Source of the DNA: a virus
Direction: 5' to 3' (one strand)
Virus record (IMG/VR): IMGVR_UViG_3300037317_000025
Location: 1 to 64,000 of that record
Length of the DNA stretch: 64,000 nucleotides
Shown: piece by piece, positions 20,577 to 28,312 of the stretch
Layout of the letters: every line of letters begins with the position of its first letter
Numbering within the stretch: the first letter of the stretch is position 1
Notes under the pieces: model-generated
Told to the model about the DNA's origin: nothing
The model's database searches: none
The model's input: the letters and a program-made list of their open reading frames with translations, nothing else
Translations under genes and position numbers: made by a program

Positions 20577-21125
20577 AACTCAACTCACCTTACCGCGCAT
20601 TGACCATTGCAACGCCAGTGCAGCCCAGGACATCGGCGCTCATCATCCTCTTGCACCCTGCTCAACCGCGCGTTGACCATTGCAACTTAGTCCTGGCGGC
20701 GGGTGGTACAGTTGTACCATTGCCCTTGCACCCTGCTCAACCGCGCATTGACCATTGCAACGTCGGGCTGTGACCTCATAGCGTTGCGTGTACTTGTTCT
20801 TGCACCCTGCTCAACCGCGCATTGACCATTGCAACAACAATGAAGGCGCTGCTGCAGGAGCACGACGAGCTTGCACCCTGCTCAACCGCGCATTGACCGT
20901 TGCAACGTGATGAGTTCCAGTCCTGGCTGATCCTCATTATACTTGCACCCTGCTCAACCGCGCATTGACCATTGCAACTGCTGCTGCTGATATACACAGG
21001 CTTGCCCAGGAAGCTCTTGCACCCTACTCAACCGCGTGTTGACCATTGCAACATATGTTTGACGATTGCAACGATGCTCACAACTCTCCTTGCACCCTGC
21101 TCAACCGCGCATTGACCATTGCAAC
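20577..21125 (-). CRISPR. CRISPR array: eight 37-nt repeats, seven 34-38 nt spacers
   Basis: On the minus strand the repeat begins GTTGCAATGGTCAATGCGCG and ends GTTGAGCAGGGTGCAAG. Repeats: R1 21089-21125, R2 21016-21052 (three changes), R3 20942-20978, R4 20870-20906 (one change), R5 20799-20835, R6 20725-20761, R7 20650-20686 (one change), R8 20577-20613 with only its first 22 nt conserved. Spacers are 36, 37, 35, 34, 37, 38 and 36 nt and unrelated to each other. The decayed R8 gives minus-strand direction, the same as the nuclease gene upstream. The ends GTTGCA...TGCAAG form a short dyad like those I recall for Cas12f repeats. No separate leader exists: R1 carries the nuclease stop codon. 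Confidence 0.95.
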
Positions 21126-22591
21126 TCGTCAAACATATGTAGTTGATACAGAGTCGAGTGTTCAGATGTGTTCTGCACATCAGTCGGGGATGGCACCCCG
21201 CGCTCACTCGTTGAGGCGTGCGCCTCTTCGCAGTTCACAGGCGTACTAGCAGACCGTTCCGCCTCCCTGCGCACGTCACTTGGGGCATTGCCCCGCGCAA
21301 CCTGCCCGTTGCACACGGGTGTCTCTGGATAGTGTTTCGCGTTCGCTCGGTTGCCAATATTCCGAGCGGCGTTGATGTCTCTATCGTGTTCAGTTCCGCA
21401 CTCACCGCACTTCCAGGCGCGGGTGCGAAGCTCAATCTTGCGCGGCGATTTCACCCCGCAGGCGCTACAGGCTTGCGTGGTGTTGGCTGCGTCCACTTCG
21501 TAGTATGCGCGACCTGCCGCTTCGGCCTTCTCTTTGATCTTCTGGCGCAACTTGCCAGGGGCGGCGCTTTGCATCGACTTGTTGAGCGAGCGCTTCAGCT
21601 TGCGCCCCCGGTGCTTGTAGCGCTTGCCATTCTTGCGCTTGGCTTTGGTCATGTGCGCAAAGTTGATGTCCTCGACGCCAATGGTGTCAGCCGTGTCCAC
21701 AATGCGCTTTGCAATGTAGTGCTGCTGGTGATCGCGCTTGCGCGTGGTCTTCTGATGGAGCTTTGCAATACGCGCCCGCCGCCGCTTCGTGCGGTTGCTG
21801 TTCGGATCGGCCTTCTTGCCCGCGCCCCTGGTTTTGCGCTTCGGTGCGACCAGGCGCTCCAGGACACGCTTGCGTTTCTCTAGCTTACGGATGCTATCAT
21901 CCTGGCTATAGGTGCGCCCATCCGACAGCGCGGCGACATCCTGCGTGTCGCCACGGTGCTTGCAGTTCAGGTCAACGCCTACCGTCTTGCCTGTCTCTGG
22001 CAACGGTTCCGGCTCTGGCACCTCGCAGCTAAACGAGATATACCAGTCGTTTTTCACGCGAGTGATATGCACCTGCTTGATAACCGCGTCGTCTGGTATG
22101 GCACGGTGCATGCGCACGCGCAAGTGTCCAAGTTTGCCCGCGCCCGCCAGTTGCCAGTAGGCATAGCGGCGGCTCTCTCCGACAATTCGCGTCCCTCGCT
22201 CGGAGCCGCGAAACGCCAGACCCAAATCAGCAGGCCGCTCCGCCCAGCGCGGATTGCCTGCCGGAAACCGCTTCGCCTTGATGTTGCGAAACATATTTTT
22301 ATAGGCAGTATCAACGCGCCCACTGATGCCAAAGTTGCCGCCCATCGTGTCAGCAGGCACATCGCGCCAGTGGACTATGGTTGCCCGCATGCGCGTGATG
22401 AACTTCCCCTGCGTGCCAGATGTGACCGTCGGCACATACCGCGCCTGCTGTTGCTTCAGCCGGTACGCATCGCGACGCTGCTGGATAAGCACGCGCTGCA
22501 CTTCCCAACACGCCTGCTGCCACGCCTCAAGCGTGCGCTGCTGGTCTGCGTTCGGATAGAGCCGGTATTTGTATGAGCGTGCTATAGTCAT
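21101..22591 (-). CDS. TnpB/Cas12-like RuvC nuclease joined to the CRISPR array
   Basis: 496 residues from the ATG at 22591 (MTIARSYKYRLYPNADQQRT, the usual TnpB opening). RuvC residues are all present: D207 in VGVDLNCK, E307 in IGVEDINF, D405 in HDRDINAARNI. A zinc ribbon lies between (C375, C378, C395, C398), and residues 235-340 are a basic bridge region. TnpB is about 400 residues; here an 85-residue tail follows RuvC-III and its last codons and stop lie inside CRISPR repeat 1. No TnpA or transposon ends are seen. The product probably uses array RNAs to bind and cut DNA, as in type V-U effectors. An open frame extends upstream, but the promoter at 22598-22626 places the start at 22591, giving an almost leaderless mRNA. 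Confidence 0.9.
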   Translation of the reverse strand: MTIARSYKYRLYPNADQQRTLEAWQQACWEVQRVLIQQRRDAYRLKQQQARYVPTVTSGTQGKFITRMRATIVHWRDVPADTMGGNFGISGRVDTAYKNMFRNIKAKRFPAGNPRWAERPADLGLAFRGSERGTRIVGESRRYAYWQLAGAGKLGHLRVRMHRAIPDDAVIKQVHITRVKNDWYISFSCEVPEPEPLPETGKTVGVDLNCKHRGDTQDVAALSDGRTYSQDDSIRKLEKRKRVLERLVAPKRKTRGAGKKADPNSNRTKRRRARIAKLHQKTTRKRDHQQHYIAKRIVDTADTIGVEDINFAHMTKAKRKNGKRYKHRGRKLKRSLNKSMQSAAPGKLRQKIKEKAEAAGRAYYEVDAANTTQACSACGVKSPRKIELRTRAWKCGECGTEHDRDINAARNIGNRANAKHYPETPVCNGQVARGNAPSDVRREAERSASTPVNCEEAHASTSERGVPSPTDVQNTSEHSTLYQLHMFDELQWSMRG

Positions 22592-22672
22592 ATAATGATT
22601 ATAGCACATTGCACACATAGTTGCAAGTGCTATAATAGGGATAGCACAAACAAGATACAAGGTGAGGTTGAC
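22592..22672. promoter_or_regulatory. Divergent promoters and dyad between nuclease and XRE gene
   Basis: Minus: TTGCAA, 17 nt, TATAAT (22598-22603), with the nuclease ATG about 7 nt downstream of the -10. Plus: TTGCAC, 16 nt, TATAAT (about 22629-22634), with AAGGTGAGG before the XRE start. An imperfect dyad, AGCACATTGCA facing TTGCAAGTGCT (22603-22632), overlaps both and is a likely operator for the XRE protein. Confidence 0.65.
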
Positions 22673-22900
22673 ATGGTAAGATGGGCACTCAAGGAGATCG
22701 CAGAGCCGGAGCGCTGGTCGGCGCGGCGGTTGGCAAAAGAGTCGGGGTTGTCGTATAGTGCAGTGTATTACATCTGGGCGAATAAAACGCGCCGGGTGGA
22801 TTTCGATACGCTTGAGAAGCTCTGCCGAATACTCAAGGTCGGGCCGGGTGATTTGATTGTCTGCGACGAACCACAAAACACCACAACTCCGCATCCCTAG
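22673..22900 (+). CDS. XRE-family helix-turn-helix regulator of the CRISPR locus
   Basis: 75 residues. MVRWALKEIAEPERWSARRL leads into a Cro/C1-type helix-turn-helix (ARRLAKESGLSYSAVYYIWA, about residues 17-37) and KTRRVDFDTLEKLCRILKVG. It lacks a large second domain, like YozG-type small repressors. It is divergent from the nuclease, and its 3' end overlaps the large terminase start by 44 nt, so it may link control of the nuclease with packaging genes. Autoregulation through the shared dyad is inference. Confidence 0.85.
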   Translation: MVRWALKEIAEPERWSARRLAKESGLSYSAVYYIWANKTRRVDFDTLEKLCRILKVGPGDLIVCDEPQNTTTPHP

Positions 22901-24113
22901 ACTGCGCCCGGATCAATCGGCCATCGCCCGCCACCCGGCGAAGCGACAAATCGTGGCGATGGGGCGGCGCTGGGGCAAGACCGTGCTGGGCGGGGCGCTG
23001 GCGCTGGCGTGCGCGGCGAACGGCGCAAAGGTTGCATGGGTTGCGCCGACCTACAAGAACAGCAGGCCGTTGTGGCGATATTGCGAACAATCAGTCGCCC
23101 ACCTGAAACGCACACCCTATGTCGAGGTCAACAAGTCCGAGCGAACCGTCACCTTCCCGCAGACCAATGGCAGCATCGCTATCTACAGTGCAGACAATGC
23201 CGATTCGGCTCGCGGCGAGTCGTTCGATCTGGTCGTCATCGACGAAGCCAGCAGGATTAGCGAGGATGCCTACCAGGCCGTCTTTGAGCCAACCGTGGCC
23301 GACCGCGACGGGATAATCCTGCTCATCAGCACACCGCTTGGCCGCAATTATTTTTGGAAACTCTGGCAACAAGGCCAACTCGCGGAGAACCACCACCGTA
23401 TCAAATCCTGGCAGGCTCCGAGCAACGCTAACCCGATGCCAGGTATTCAGCGGGCATTCCATCTGGCGAAGGAACACACGCCGGAACGCACGTTCTTGCA
23501 GGAATGGATGGCGCAATTTCTGGACGAGGCCGGGGTGTTTCGCTTTGTCTACGACCGCGCCATCGCCGCGCCGCTTGCCCAGGGCGAGGAGGGGCGCACG
23601 TATGTCTACGGCTGCGACTGGGCGGGCAACAGCGGACAGGGCGACTTCACCGCCTTTGCCGTGATGGACGCGGAACGCAAGACACTGGTGCATCTCGACA
23701 GGTTCCACGGCACGAGCTACGAACAGCAGATGAACCGCCTGCTGGGGCTGGCGCAGCGCTTCCCGCCGACGGCGATTGTGGCCGAGGTGAACTCGATGGG
23801 CGGGCCGGTGTTCGAGCAACTGGTCAACGCAGAACTGCCGATGGTGCCGTGGGTCGCCAGCAACGCCACCAAGAAGGTCGGTGTTGAGGCGCTGCAACTG
23901 GCACTGGAGCAGGGCACGATCACGCTGCTGAATGAGCCGACGCTTGTCCACGAGATGACCGCGTATGAAGCCAGCAGCACGGCGAGCGGACTGGTGCGCT
24001 ATTCTGCGCCGGAGGGCGATCACGATGACTGCGTGATGGCGGTGATGATGGCGTGGCTGGGCTGCCTGAACAGTGGGCCGATGCTGCTGAGTGAGGGCGC
24101 GGGGCGGTATTAG
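22857..24113 (+). CDS. terL: Terminase large subunit
   Basis: 418 residues from a TTG start (the first possible start after an in-frame stop). ATPase: Walker A GRRWGKT (36-42), WVAPTYKNSR, Walker B DLVVIDEAS (124-132) and ISTPLGRNYFWKLW. Nuclease domain: YVYGCDWAGNSGQGDFTAFA with its acidic residue, a later VAEVNSMGGPVFEQL, and C-terminal EGDHDDCVMAVMMAW. This is the packaging motor that cuts the concatemer and pumps DNA into the capsid. On + while portal and small terminase are on -. Followed by a hairpin terminator at 24161-24181. Confidence 0.92.
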   Translation: MSATNHKTPQLRIPRLRPDQSAIARHPAKRQIVAMGRRWGKTVLGGALALACAANGAKVAWVAPTYKNSRPLWRYCEQSVAHLKRTPYVEVNKSERTVTFPQTNGSIAIYSADNADSARGESFDLVVIDEASRISEDAYQAVFEPTVADRDGIILLISTPLGRNYFWKLWQQGQLAENHHRIKSWQAPSNANPMPGIQRAFHLAKEHTPERTFLQEWMAQFLDEAGVFRFVYDRAIAAPLAQGEEGRTYVYGCDWAGNSGQGDFTAFAVMDAERKTLVHLDRFHGTSYEQQMNRLLGLAQRFPPTAIVAEVNSMGGPVFEQLVNAELPMVPWVASNATKKVGVEALQLALEQGTITLLNEPTLVHEMTAYEASSTASGLVRYSAPEGDHDDCVMAVMMAWLGCLNSGPMLLSEGAGRY

Positions 24114-24160
24114 ATAGCTATAATTCGGAGTTATGGCTACCTATCCGTGGGCAGCATAAA

Positions 24161-24181
24161 GCCCCGGCACGAAGCCGGGGC
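24161..24181. terminator. Bidirectional hairpin between converging genes
   Basis: GCCCCGGC / GCCGGGGC, 8 bp with a 5-nt loop, between terL (+) and the 104-residue gene (-). T-runs are lacking on both sides, so strength is uncertain. Confidence 0.5.
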
Positions 24182-24206
24182 CGTCCAGCCAGCGAGAGGC
24201 GCAGCG

Positions 24207-24521
24207 CTACAACACCTCCACCGCCTGCATCAACTCGCTGCGTATGCGCTCCTTCTGGAGCACCAGCGCGGCGACGATCAGCACGCAATCTGGAATTGGC
24301 TCGCCGTCGCTTTCCAGCAAGATCGGCTCATCACTGCCAGCCAGAAACGGCATGCCATCCGAGTGAGACAGCAGCAGCGCGGAGGCGGGCACGCGGGCCG
24401 TCCACGGATTGTGCGGAATGCTATGGGCAACGCGCCATGTCAGGTGGATGGTGCCGCAATAGTCGCCGTCGCAGTGGATGTCTACGTTGTACAGCCCGGC
24501 GCGGGCGTGGTAGCTGTGCAT
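24207..24521 (-). CDS. Hypothetical 104-residue protein
   Basis: Starts MHSYHARAGLYNVDIHCDGD; the start codon abuts the stop of the amidase gene. The beta-rich N-terminal half (CGTIHLTWRVAHSIPHNPW) is followed by an amphipathic C-terminal helix. It lies at the end of the lysis unit. No family recognised. Confidence 0.65.
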   Translation of the reverse strand: MHSYHARAGLYNVDIHCDGDYCGTIHLTWRVAHSIPHNPWTARVPASALLLSHSDGMPFLAGSDEPILLESDGEPIPDCVLIVAALVLQKERIRSELMQAVEVL

Positions 24522-24522
24522 A

Positions 24523-25428
24523 TCAGTCCCTCCCCGCCAAACTCTCATGGACAAACCCCCACTGGTCGCGCTCGCCGCCAAGCCAGAGCCAGCGCCCCCT
24601 GCCGCCGGTGGCATCGGCAACCACGCCGCGCACCTGGAATGCCTCTCCCGGCTCCAGCCACCAGCGATGGATGCTATTCGGGTCGTCGCCCAGGTGGGCA
24701 GCAAAGGCCGACTGCGTGGTCGGCCCCGTGCGGATGACCGCCTTGTCCCACGGGAACGGCCCATTGCCGATATGGTCGATCACGCGGTAGGACTTCGTGC
24801 AATCCGGCTCCGGCGTGGTGCCTGCGAAGTGCCGCTGCCAATAGTCGCGGAAGATCGGCACGAAATACTCCGGCGTAATTTGTCGCCCTGGACACGTCTT
24901 TTCGTTCGTGTAGTCCCGGTGCATCGAGATACCACCACCCCACTTCGTGTACTCAAGCTCAAACGTGCCGAGGCGCTGCTTCAGCACACACACGGCGTGC
25001 GCCACGTTGCGGGCCACCGCGTCCGGCCAGGGCACCTTGTCGTAATAGCCGATGACCTCAATGCCGATGGAATAACCCCACTTGCCACCCTGCTGATAAC
25101 TGTTGCCGTGCCCTGCGTGGATGCCCTCGTAATACATCGGGGTCATCACCCAGATGTAGGTTTCGTCGATGAACAGGTGCGGGCCGCGATCCCAATGGAG
25201 ATGGTCGCGGTAGTAGCACATAATCCCATCGAGTCGGTCTTTGCGCTGCTCATAGGTGCCCTGCCAGTCGTTCAACGGGTTGCGGTCGATGGGCGCGTCG
25301 GCGGTGTCGGGCACCGCCGTGTGGTGCAAGACAACGAAATCAGGCGGCACCGGGCCGAAGTCGTAGTCGGTCACGTAATCGGCAAAGGCGCTGGACAGAA
25401 AGCCAGTGCCTTCGTACAAGAAAGGCAT
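24523..25428 (-). CDS. N-acetylmuramoyl-L-alanine amidase endolysin
   Basis: 301 residues. The PGRP/amidase-2 fold is shown by FVVLHHTAV (zinc ligand H35 or H36), a central SIGIEVIGYYD, and ISMHRDYTNEKTCPG (ligands H170 and C179). Residues about 215-301 form an SH3-like wall-binding region (YRVIDHIGNGPFPWDKAVIR...QWGFVHESL). It cleaves the bond between MurNAc and L-Ala at lysis. No signal peptide, so release needs a holin; candidates lie upstream at 25428-26202, in the same unit. Confidence 0.88.
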   Translation of the reverse strand: MPFLYEGTGFLSSAFADYVTDYDFGPVPPDFVVLHHTAVPDTADAPIDRNPLNDWQGTYEQRKDRLDGIMCYYRDHLHWDRGPHLFIDETYIWVMTPMYYEGIHAGHGNSYQQGGKWGYSIGIEVIGYYDKVPWPDAVARNVAHAVCVLKQRLGTFELEYTKWGGGISMHRDYTNEKTCPGRQITPEYFVPIFRDYWQRHFAGTTPEPDCTKSYRVIDHIGNGPFPWDKAVIRTGPTTQSAFAAHLGDDPNSIHRWWLEPGEAFQVRGVVADATGGRGRWLWLGGERDQWGFVHESLAGRD

Positions 25429-25625
25429 TAGCGCACTCCATTTCTCGGATCAACAAAGGCTGTCGTGTGGTCTTGCTCTTCAGTACGCTCCACTTGCTCG
25501 TCGGTGAGCTTGCGCAACATAACCGTCAACGTCTCACGCACAGCAGACACATTGCCTGCATCAAGCTCGCGGATACTACTGAGGACCAGACCGCGAAACT
25601 CCTGAATATCATTCGTTGTCAACAT
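25428..25625 (-). CDS. Hypothetical 65-residue protein of the lysis unit
   Basis: Starts MLTTNDIQEFRGLVLSSIRE. Entirely helical and charged (VSAVRETLTVMLRKLTDEQV), without a membrane segment. It overlaps the upstream membrane protein by 17 nt and touches the amidase start. Possibly an antiholin or chaperone by position only. Confidence 0.6.
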   Translation of the reverse strand: MLTTNDIQEFRGLVLSSIRELDAGNVSAVRETLTVMLRKLTDEQVERTEEQDHTTAFVDPRNGVR

Positions 25626-26202
25626 TAGCACCCCCATCTCCAGGCATACCGCCCGTATCCCACCAGTGGTCAACGTCACGTGCTGAAATACCACGATAGC
25701 GCGCCAGTTGTTCTTGCGCTTCGGCAAGGTCGCGCTCCAGCGTGGCACGGTCGGTTGTGCGCTTCGGATCACGGCCCATCGCGTAGGCCAGCAACTCCGA
25801 GCCGATCTGCTCCTGCCGTTCGCGGATGCGAGCAAGCTCTTGCTCGATGCGCTGGATGCCGCCATGCATCTCGGCGCGTAATGTCATATGGAAACCTTGC
25901 AATGTCGCGTCCCGGTGCGACATTTCTTCCAGATATTCCATCACTTTGCTCACGGTAGCCGATACCGACTGCACCGCGCCGCTCACCTGCTGCATCGCCA
26001 GCGAACTCTCGTGCAACGCGGCGACGACCTGATCGTCGTGCTGGCGCTCGTATTCTGCCTTTTTGCTGCGTTGCTCTTGTCGATACTCTCTAGTATCCTC
26101 CTGTTGCTTTCGCCACCAATCCCAGAACTTTGTCGCCAGGAAGGTGCCGAGCGCCAACAGGATATACCAGACGGCATCAGGCAAACTTGCCGGTGTGTCC
26201 AC
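25609..26202 (-). CDS. Holin-like or envelope protein: one membrane helix plus long coiled coil
   Basis: 197 residues from the GTG at 26202. Residues 8-26 form a membrane helix (DAVWYILLALGTFLATKFWD). Residues 30-165 are a continuous coiled coil (QQEDTREYRQEQRSKKAEYE and IQRIEQELARIRERQEQIGS), and the tail is acidic. Located directly before the amidase, so a holin or spanin-like role is likely, but the long coiled coil is unusual for a holin. A longer frame from 26322 exists but crosses the extended -10 promoter (TGCTATACT, about 26255). Confidence 0.6.
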   Translation of the reverse strand: MDTPASLPDAVWYILLALGTFLATKFWDWWRKQQEDTREYRQEQRSKKAEYERQHDDQVVAALHESSLAMQQVSGAVQSVSATVSKVMEYLEEMSHRDATLQGFHMTLRAEMHGGIQRIEQELARIRERQEQIGSELLAYAMGRDPKRTTDRATLERDLAEAQEQLARYRGISARDVDHWWDTGGMPGDGGANVDNE

Positions 26203-26393
26203 TTCGTATCCGTTCTCAACATGCGCAAACCGCTTCGGGTTGCGCCTGCTAAAAGTATAGCACGAACCACCAACGATTACCTGACGCCGTGTGCGCCATT
26301 TTAAGCCGCCTGTTTCTACCAACCCGATACATACCGCTACTCACACCCCTATCGCCGCGCATTTGCCCGCACACGTGTCTTTTCGCGGATGAT

Positions 26394-27002
26394 CTACTCA
26401 TCTGCGAACACCGCTTCGGGCGCAGGCGGGCGTGCCGAGCGAGCATTTTCCATCGGCAGCGGCGGTGTCTTGCGGTCGATCTCGCGCAGCAGGTCGCGCC
26501 AATCAACGTAGATGCTGGTCGCGCCGTGCTCCGGGTGCGTGGCCTGCCAGGTCATCCCCTGGGCTGTAAGTGTCCACTGGAGGTCGGCAAGCGCACGGGC
26601 GAGCTTGTCGCGCTTTCGTTCTCGGCGGAGATGCGCGGCCAGCACCGCACTCACCTCACGATTCTCGCGGGCCTCGTCGCTATCGGGGTGAAAGAACTCC
26701 GTCAGCCAGACATGCACGCGGTCCGGGGCGGTGTGTTTTGCGGCCAGCCGTCGTGCCGCGCGCTCGACCTCGGCGCGGCGCTCGCCGGTCAGGATACGTG
26801 CCTTGTCGAGCAACTTGTCAATCTGCTGCTTCAGTGCATCGTCGCGGCGGTCTTTACTGCGCTGAGCCAGGGCGATAAAGTCCTGCTGGCTGGCGGCCTC
26901 CAGGTCGGCGGCTTCCGGTCGGCTGCCTACTTCGCGCTCCTGCCGCCACAGTTCGTGCAGGCGGGCGGTGTATCTTGGTCGCCAGTCGTTATGGGTGGTC
27001 AT
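26394..27002 (-). CDS. Hypothetical 202-residue helical protein
   Basis: Starts MTTHNDWRPRYTARLHELWR. Residues 30-95 are charged helices (DRRDDALKQQIDKLLDKARI, ERRAEVERAARRLAAKH), followed by WLTEFFHPDSDEARENREVS and a Trp-rich TAQGMTWQATHPEHGATSIY domain. It overlaps the start of the methylase gene. No recognised family. Confidence 0.65.
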   Translation of the reverse strand: MTTHNDWRPRYTARLHELWRQEREVGSRPEAADLEAASQQDFIALAQRSKDRRDDALKQQIDKLLDKARILTGERRAEVERAARRLAAKHTAPDRVHVWLTEFFHPDSDEARENREVSAVLAAHLRRERKRDKLARALADLQWTLTAQGMTWQATHPEHGATSIYVDWRDLLREIDRKTPPLPMENARSARPPAPEAVFADE

Positions 27003-28312
27003 GCGATCTCCATTTCTCGCTGTATCACTGCGGTTCGCTCCTGCTGCAAGTGTTCGTAATCGCCCAACTCGATGCCGATGCTATCACGGCCCAGGCGCTC
27101 GGCCACGCGCAAGGTTGTGCCACTTCCGGCGAATGGGTCGAGCACCACACTGCGACCCGCGCCCTCGTTCTCGCAGCGGCAGGTGGGCTGCCAGCCGGTT
27201 GTCTGCTTGCCGCCGAACAGGAACTCGCGGTAGTAGCCACCGAGCACCTGCTTCGCCTCGACAGCAAGGGCGATCATCTCCTCCGCGTTCGCCCCACTGC
27301 CGGTCATCGTCTCGATAGCTTTCCCTGCGTCTGCCAGCCCGACCGCCCGAATAGCCTGCAAGTGGGCATCGGTCAACCCCCGCTCCTGCCAAAGCGCCTG
27401 CGCTCGTCGAGCCTGCGGGCGTTCCAGGTTCAGTGTCGCATCTCCCATCACCCGCTTCCACGGTGCGCCGCAGTGCTCGCACGCCTGCGGGCTGCTCCCA
27501 GCCAGGATGCACCGGCGCGGCAGTTCCTCCGGGAACACGGCGAAGTGAGCGCCGGAGTAGGGCCGGGTCGGAATACGCCACACATCGCGGGCGTTGCGGG
27601 TGGGCTGTGGCTCCCACGGCTCATCGTTGCCTCGCCCGCCAGCGACCAGGCGTGCAGGACGCTTGAACCCGTTGCCGCTGCCGTGGTCGCTCACCGATGG
27701 CTCTGCAATCGCCTGCTGGTCGTAGTAATAGCGCTGCTGCTTCGCCAGTAAGAAGATGTGCTCGTGCGATACCGTCAGCCGATCCTGCACACTGGCGGGC
27801 ATCGGGTTGGGCTTGTGCCAGATGACATCGTTGCGCAAATACCAGCCATCCGCTTGCAGGGCCAGGGCCACGCGGGAGGGAATGAGCAGCAGTTGTTTGC
27901 GTTCGGACCCTGATTTGCCCTTGCCTGGTGTGTCAGCACTGATATGTTGCCATTTCGTCTGTGGTGCTGGCGTTATGTTTCCTCGTGCCCCGCCATAGCT
28001 ATCCCCCAGGTTCAACCACACCGTCCCGTCGTCGCGCAACAGGACGCGCACCAGGCGGAACACATGCACCAGATGGGCAACGTAGGCGAGCGGGTCGCTT
28101 TCGTCGCCCAGGCAGCACACCATCGCCGGGATAACCACCGGCGGCAGCCCTGGCATCGGTGTGTATTCAATCTCCGGCCACGCGGTTGCGGTTACGCCCT
28201 GGTATGCACGAAGGCCGAAGTAGGGCGGCGAGGTGACGCAGCACTGCACGCTGCGCGGTGGCAGGGTTGGCAACAGGGCGGTGCAATCGCCGTGATGGGT
28301 CGTGATGGTCAT
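26999..28312 (-). CDS. DNA methyltransferase, beta class (N4-cytosine or N6-adenine)
   Basis: 437 residues. Motif IV VTSPPYFG (residues 26-33) comes before motif I DPFAGSGT near residue 400, the beta-class order; TSPPY is most common in N4-cytosine enzymes. A CEHCGAPWKRV zinc knuckle about residue 285 and the IGIELGDYEHL motif II are present. It should protect phage DNA against host restriction. One-base overlap with dnaB, so it is expressed with the replication genes. Confidence 0.85.
   Translation of the reverse strand: MTITTHHGDCTALLPTLPPRSVQCCVTSPPYFGLRAYQGVTATAWPEIEYTPMPGLPPVVIPAMVCCLGDESDPLAYVAHLVHVFRLVRVLLRDDGTVWLNLGDSYGGARGNITPAPQTKWQHISADTPGKGKSGSERKQLLLIPSRVALALQADGWYLRNDVIWHKPNPMPASVQDRLTVSHEHIFLLAKQQRYYYDQQAIAEPSVSDHGSGNGFKRPARLVAGGRGNDEPWEPQPTRNARDVWRIPTRPYSGAHFAVFPEELPRRCILAGSSPQACEHCGAPWKRVMGDATLNLERPQARRAQALWQERGLTDAHLQAIRAVGLADAGKAIETMTGSGANAEEMIALAVEAKQVLGGYYREFLFGGKQTTGWQPTCRCENEGAGRSVVLDPFAGSGTTLRVAERLGRDSIGIELGDYEHLQQERTAVIQREMEIA

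Noticed and set aside
20776-20997. Open frame on the minus strand through several repeats (encodes SSCNGQCAVEQGAS twice)
   Set aside because: It is a by-product of the CRISPR repeats being read in one frame; spacers change its sequence and there is no ribosome site.
21101-22591. Ordinary IS605-type insertion sequence
   Set aside because: No TnpA, no recognisable left or right ends or flanking target sites, and the right-end position is occupied by a true repeat-spacer array with unique spacers.
21101-22894. Longer 597-residue form of the TnpB-like protein starting at 22894
   Set aside because: The extra 101 residues show no protein-like pattern, cross the divergent promoter and the XRE gene, and precede the standard TnpB opening at 22591.
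23091-24023. 310-codon frame antisense to terL
   Set aside because: Shadow of the terminase gene, which carries clear Walker and nuclease motifs.
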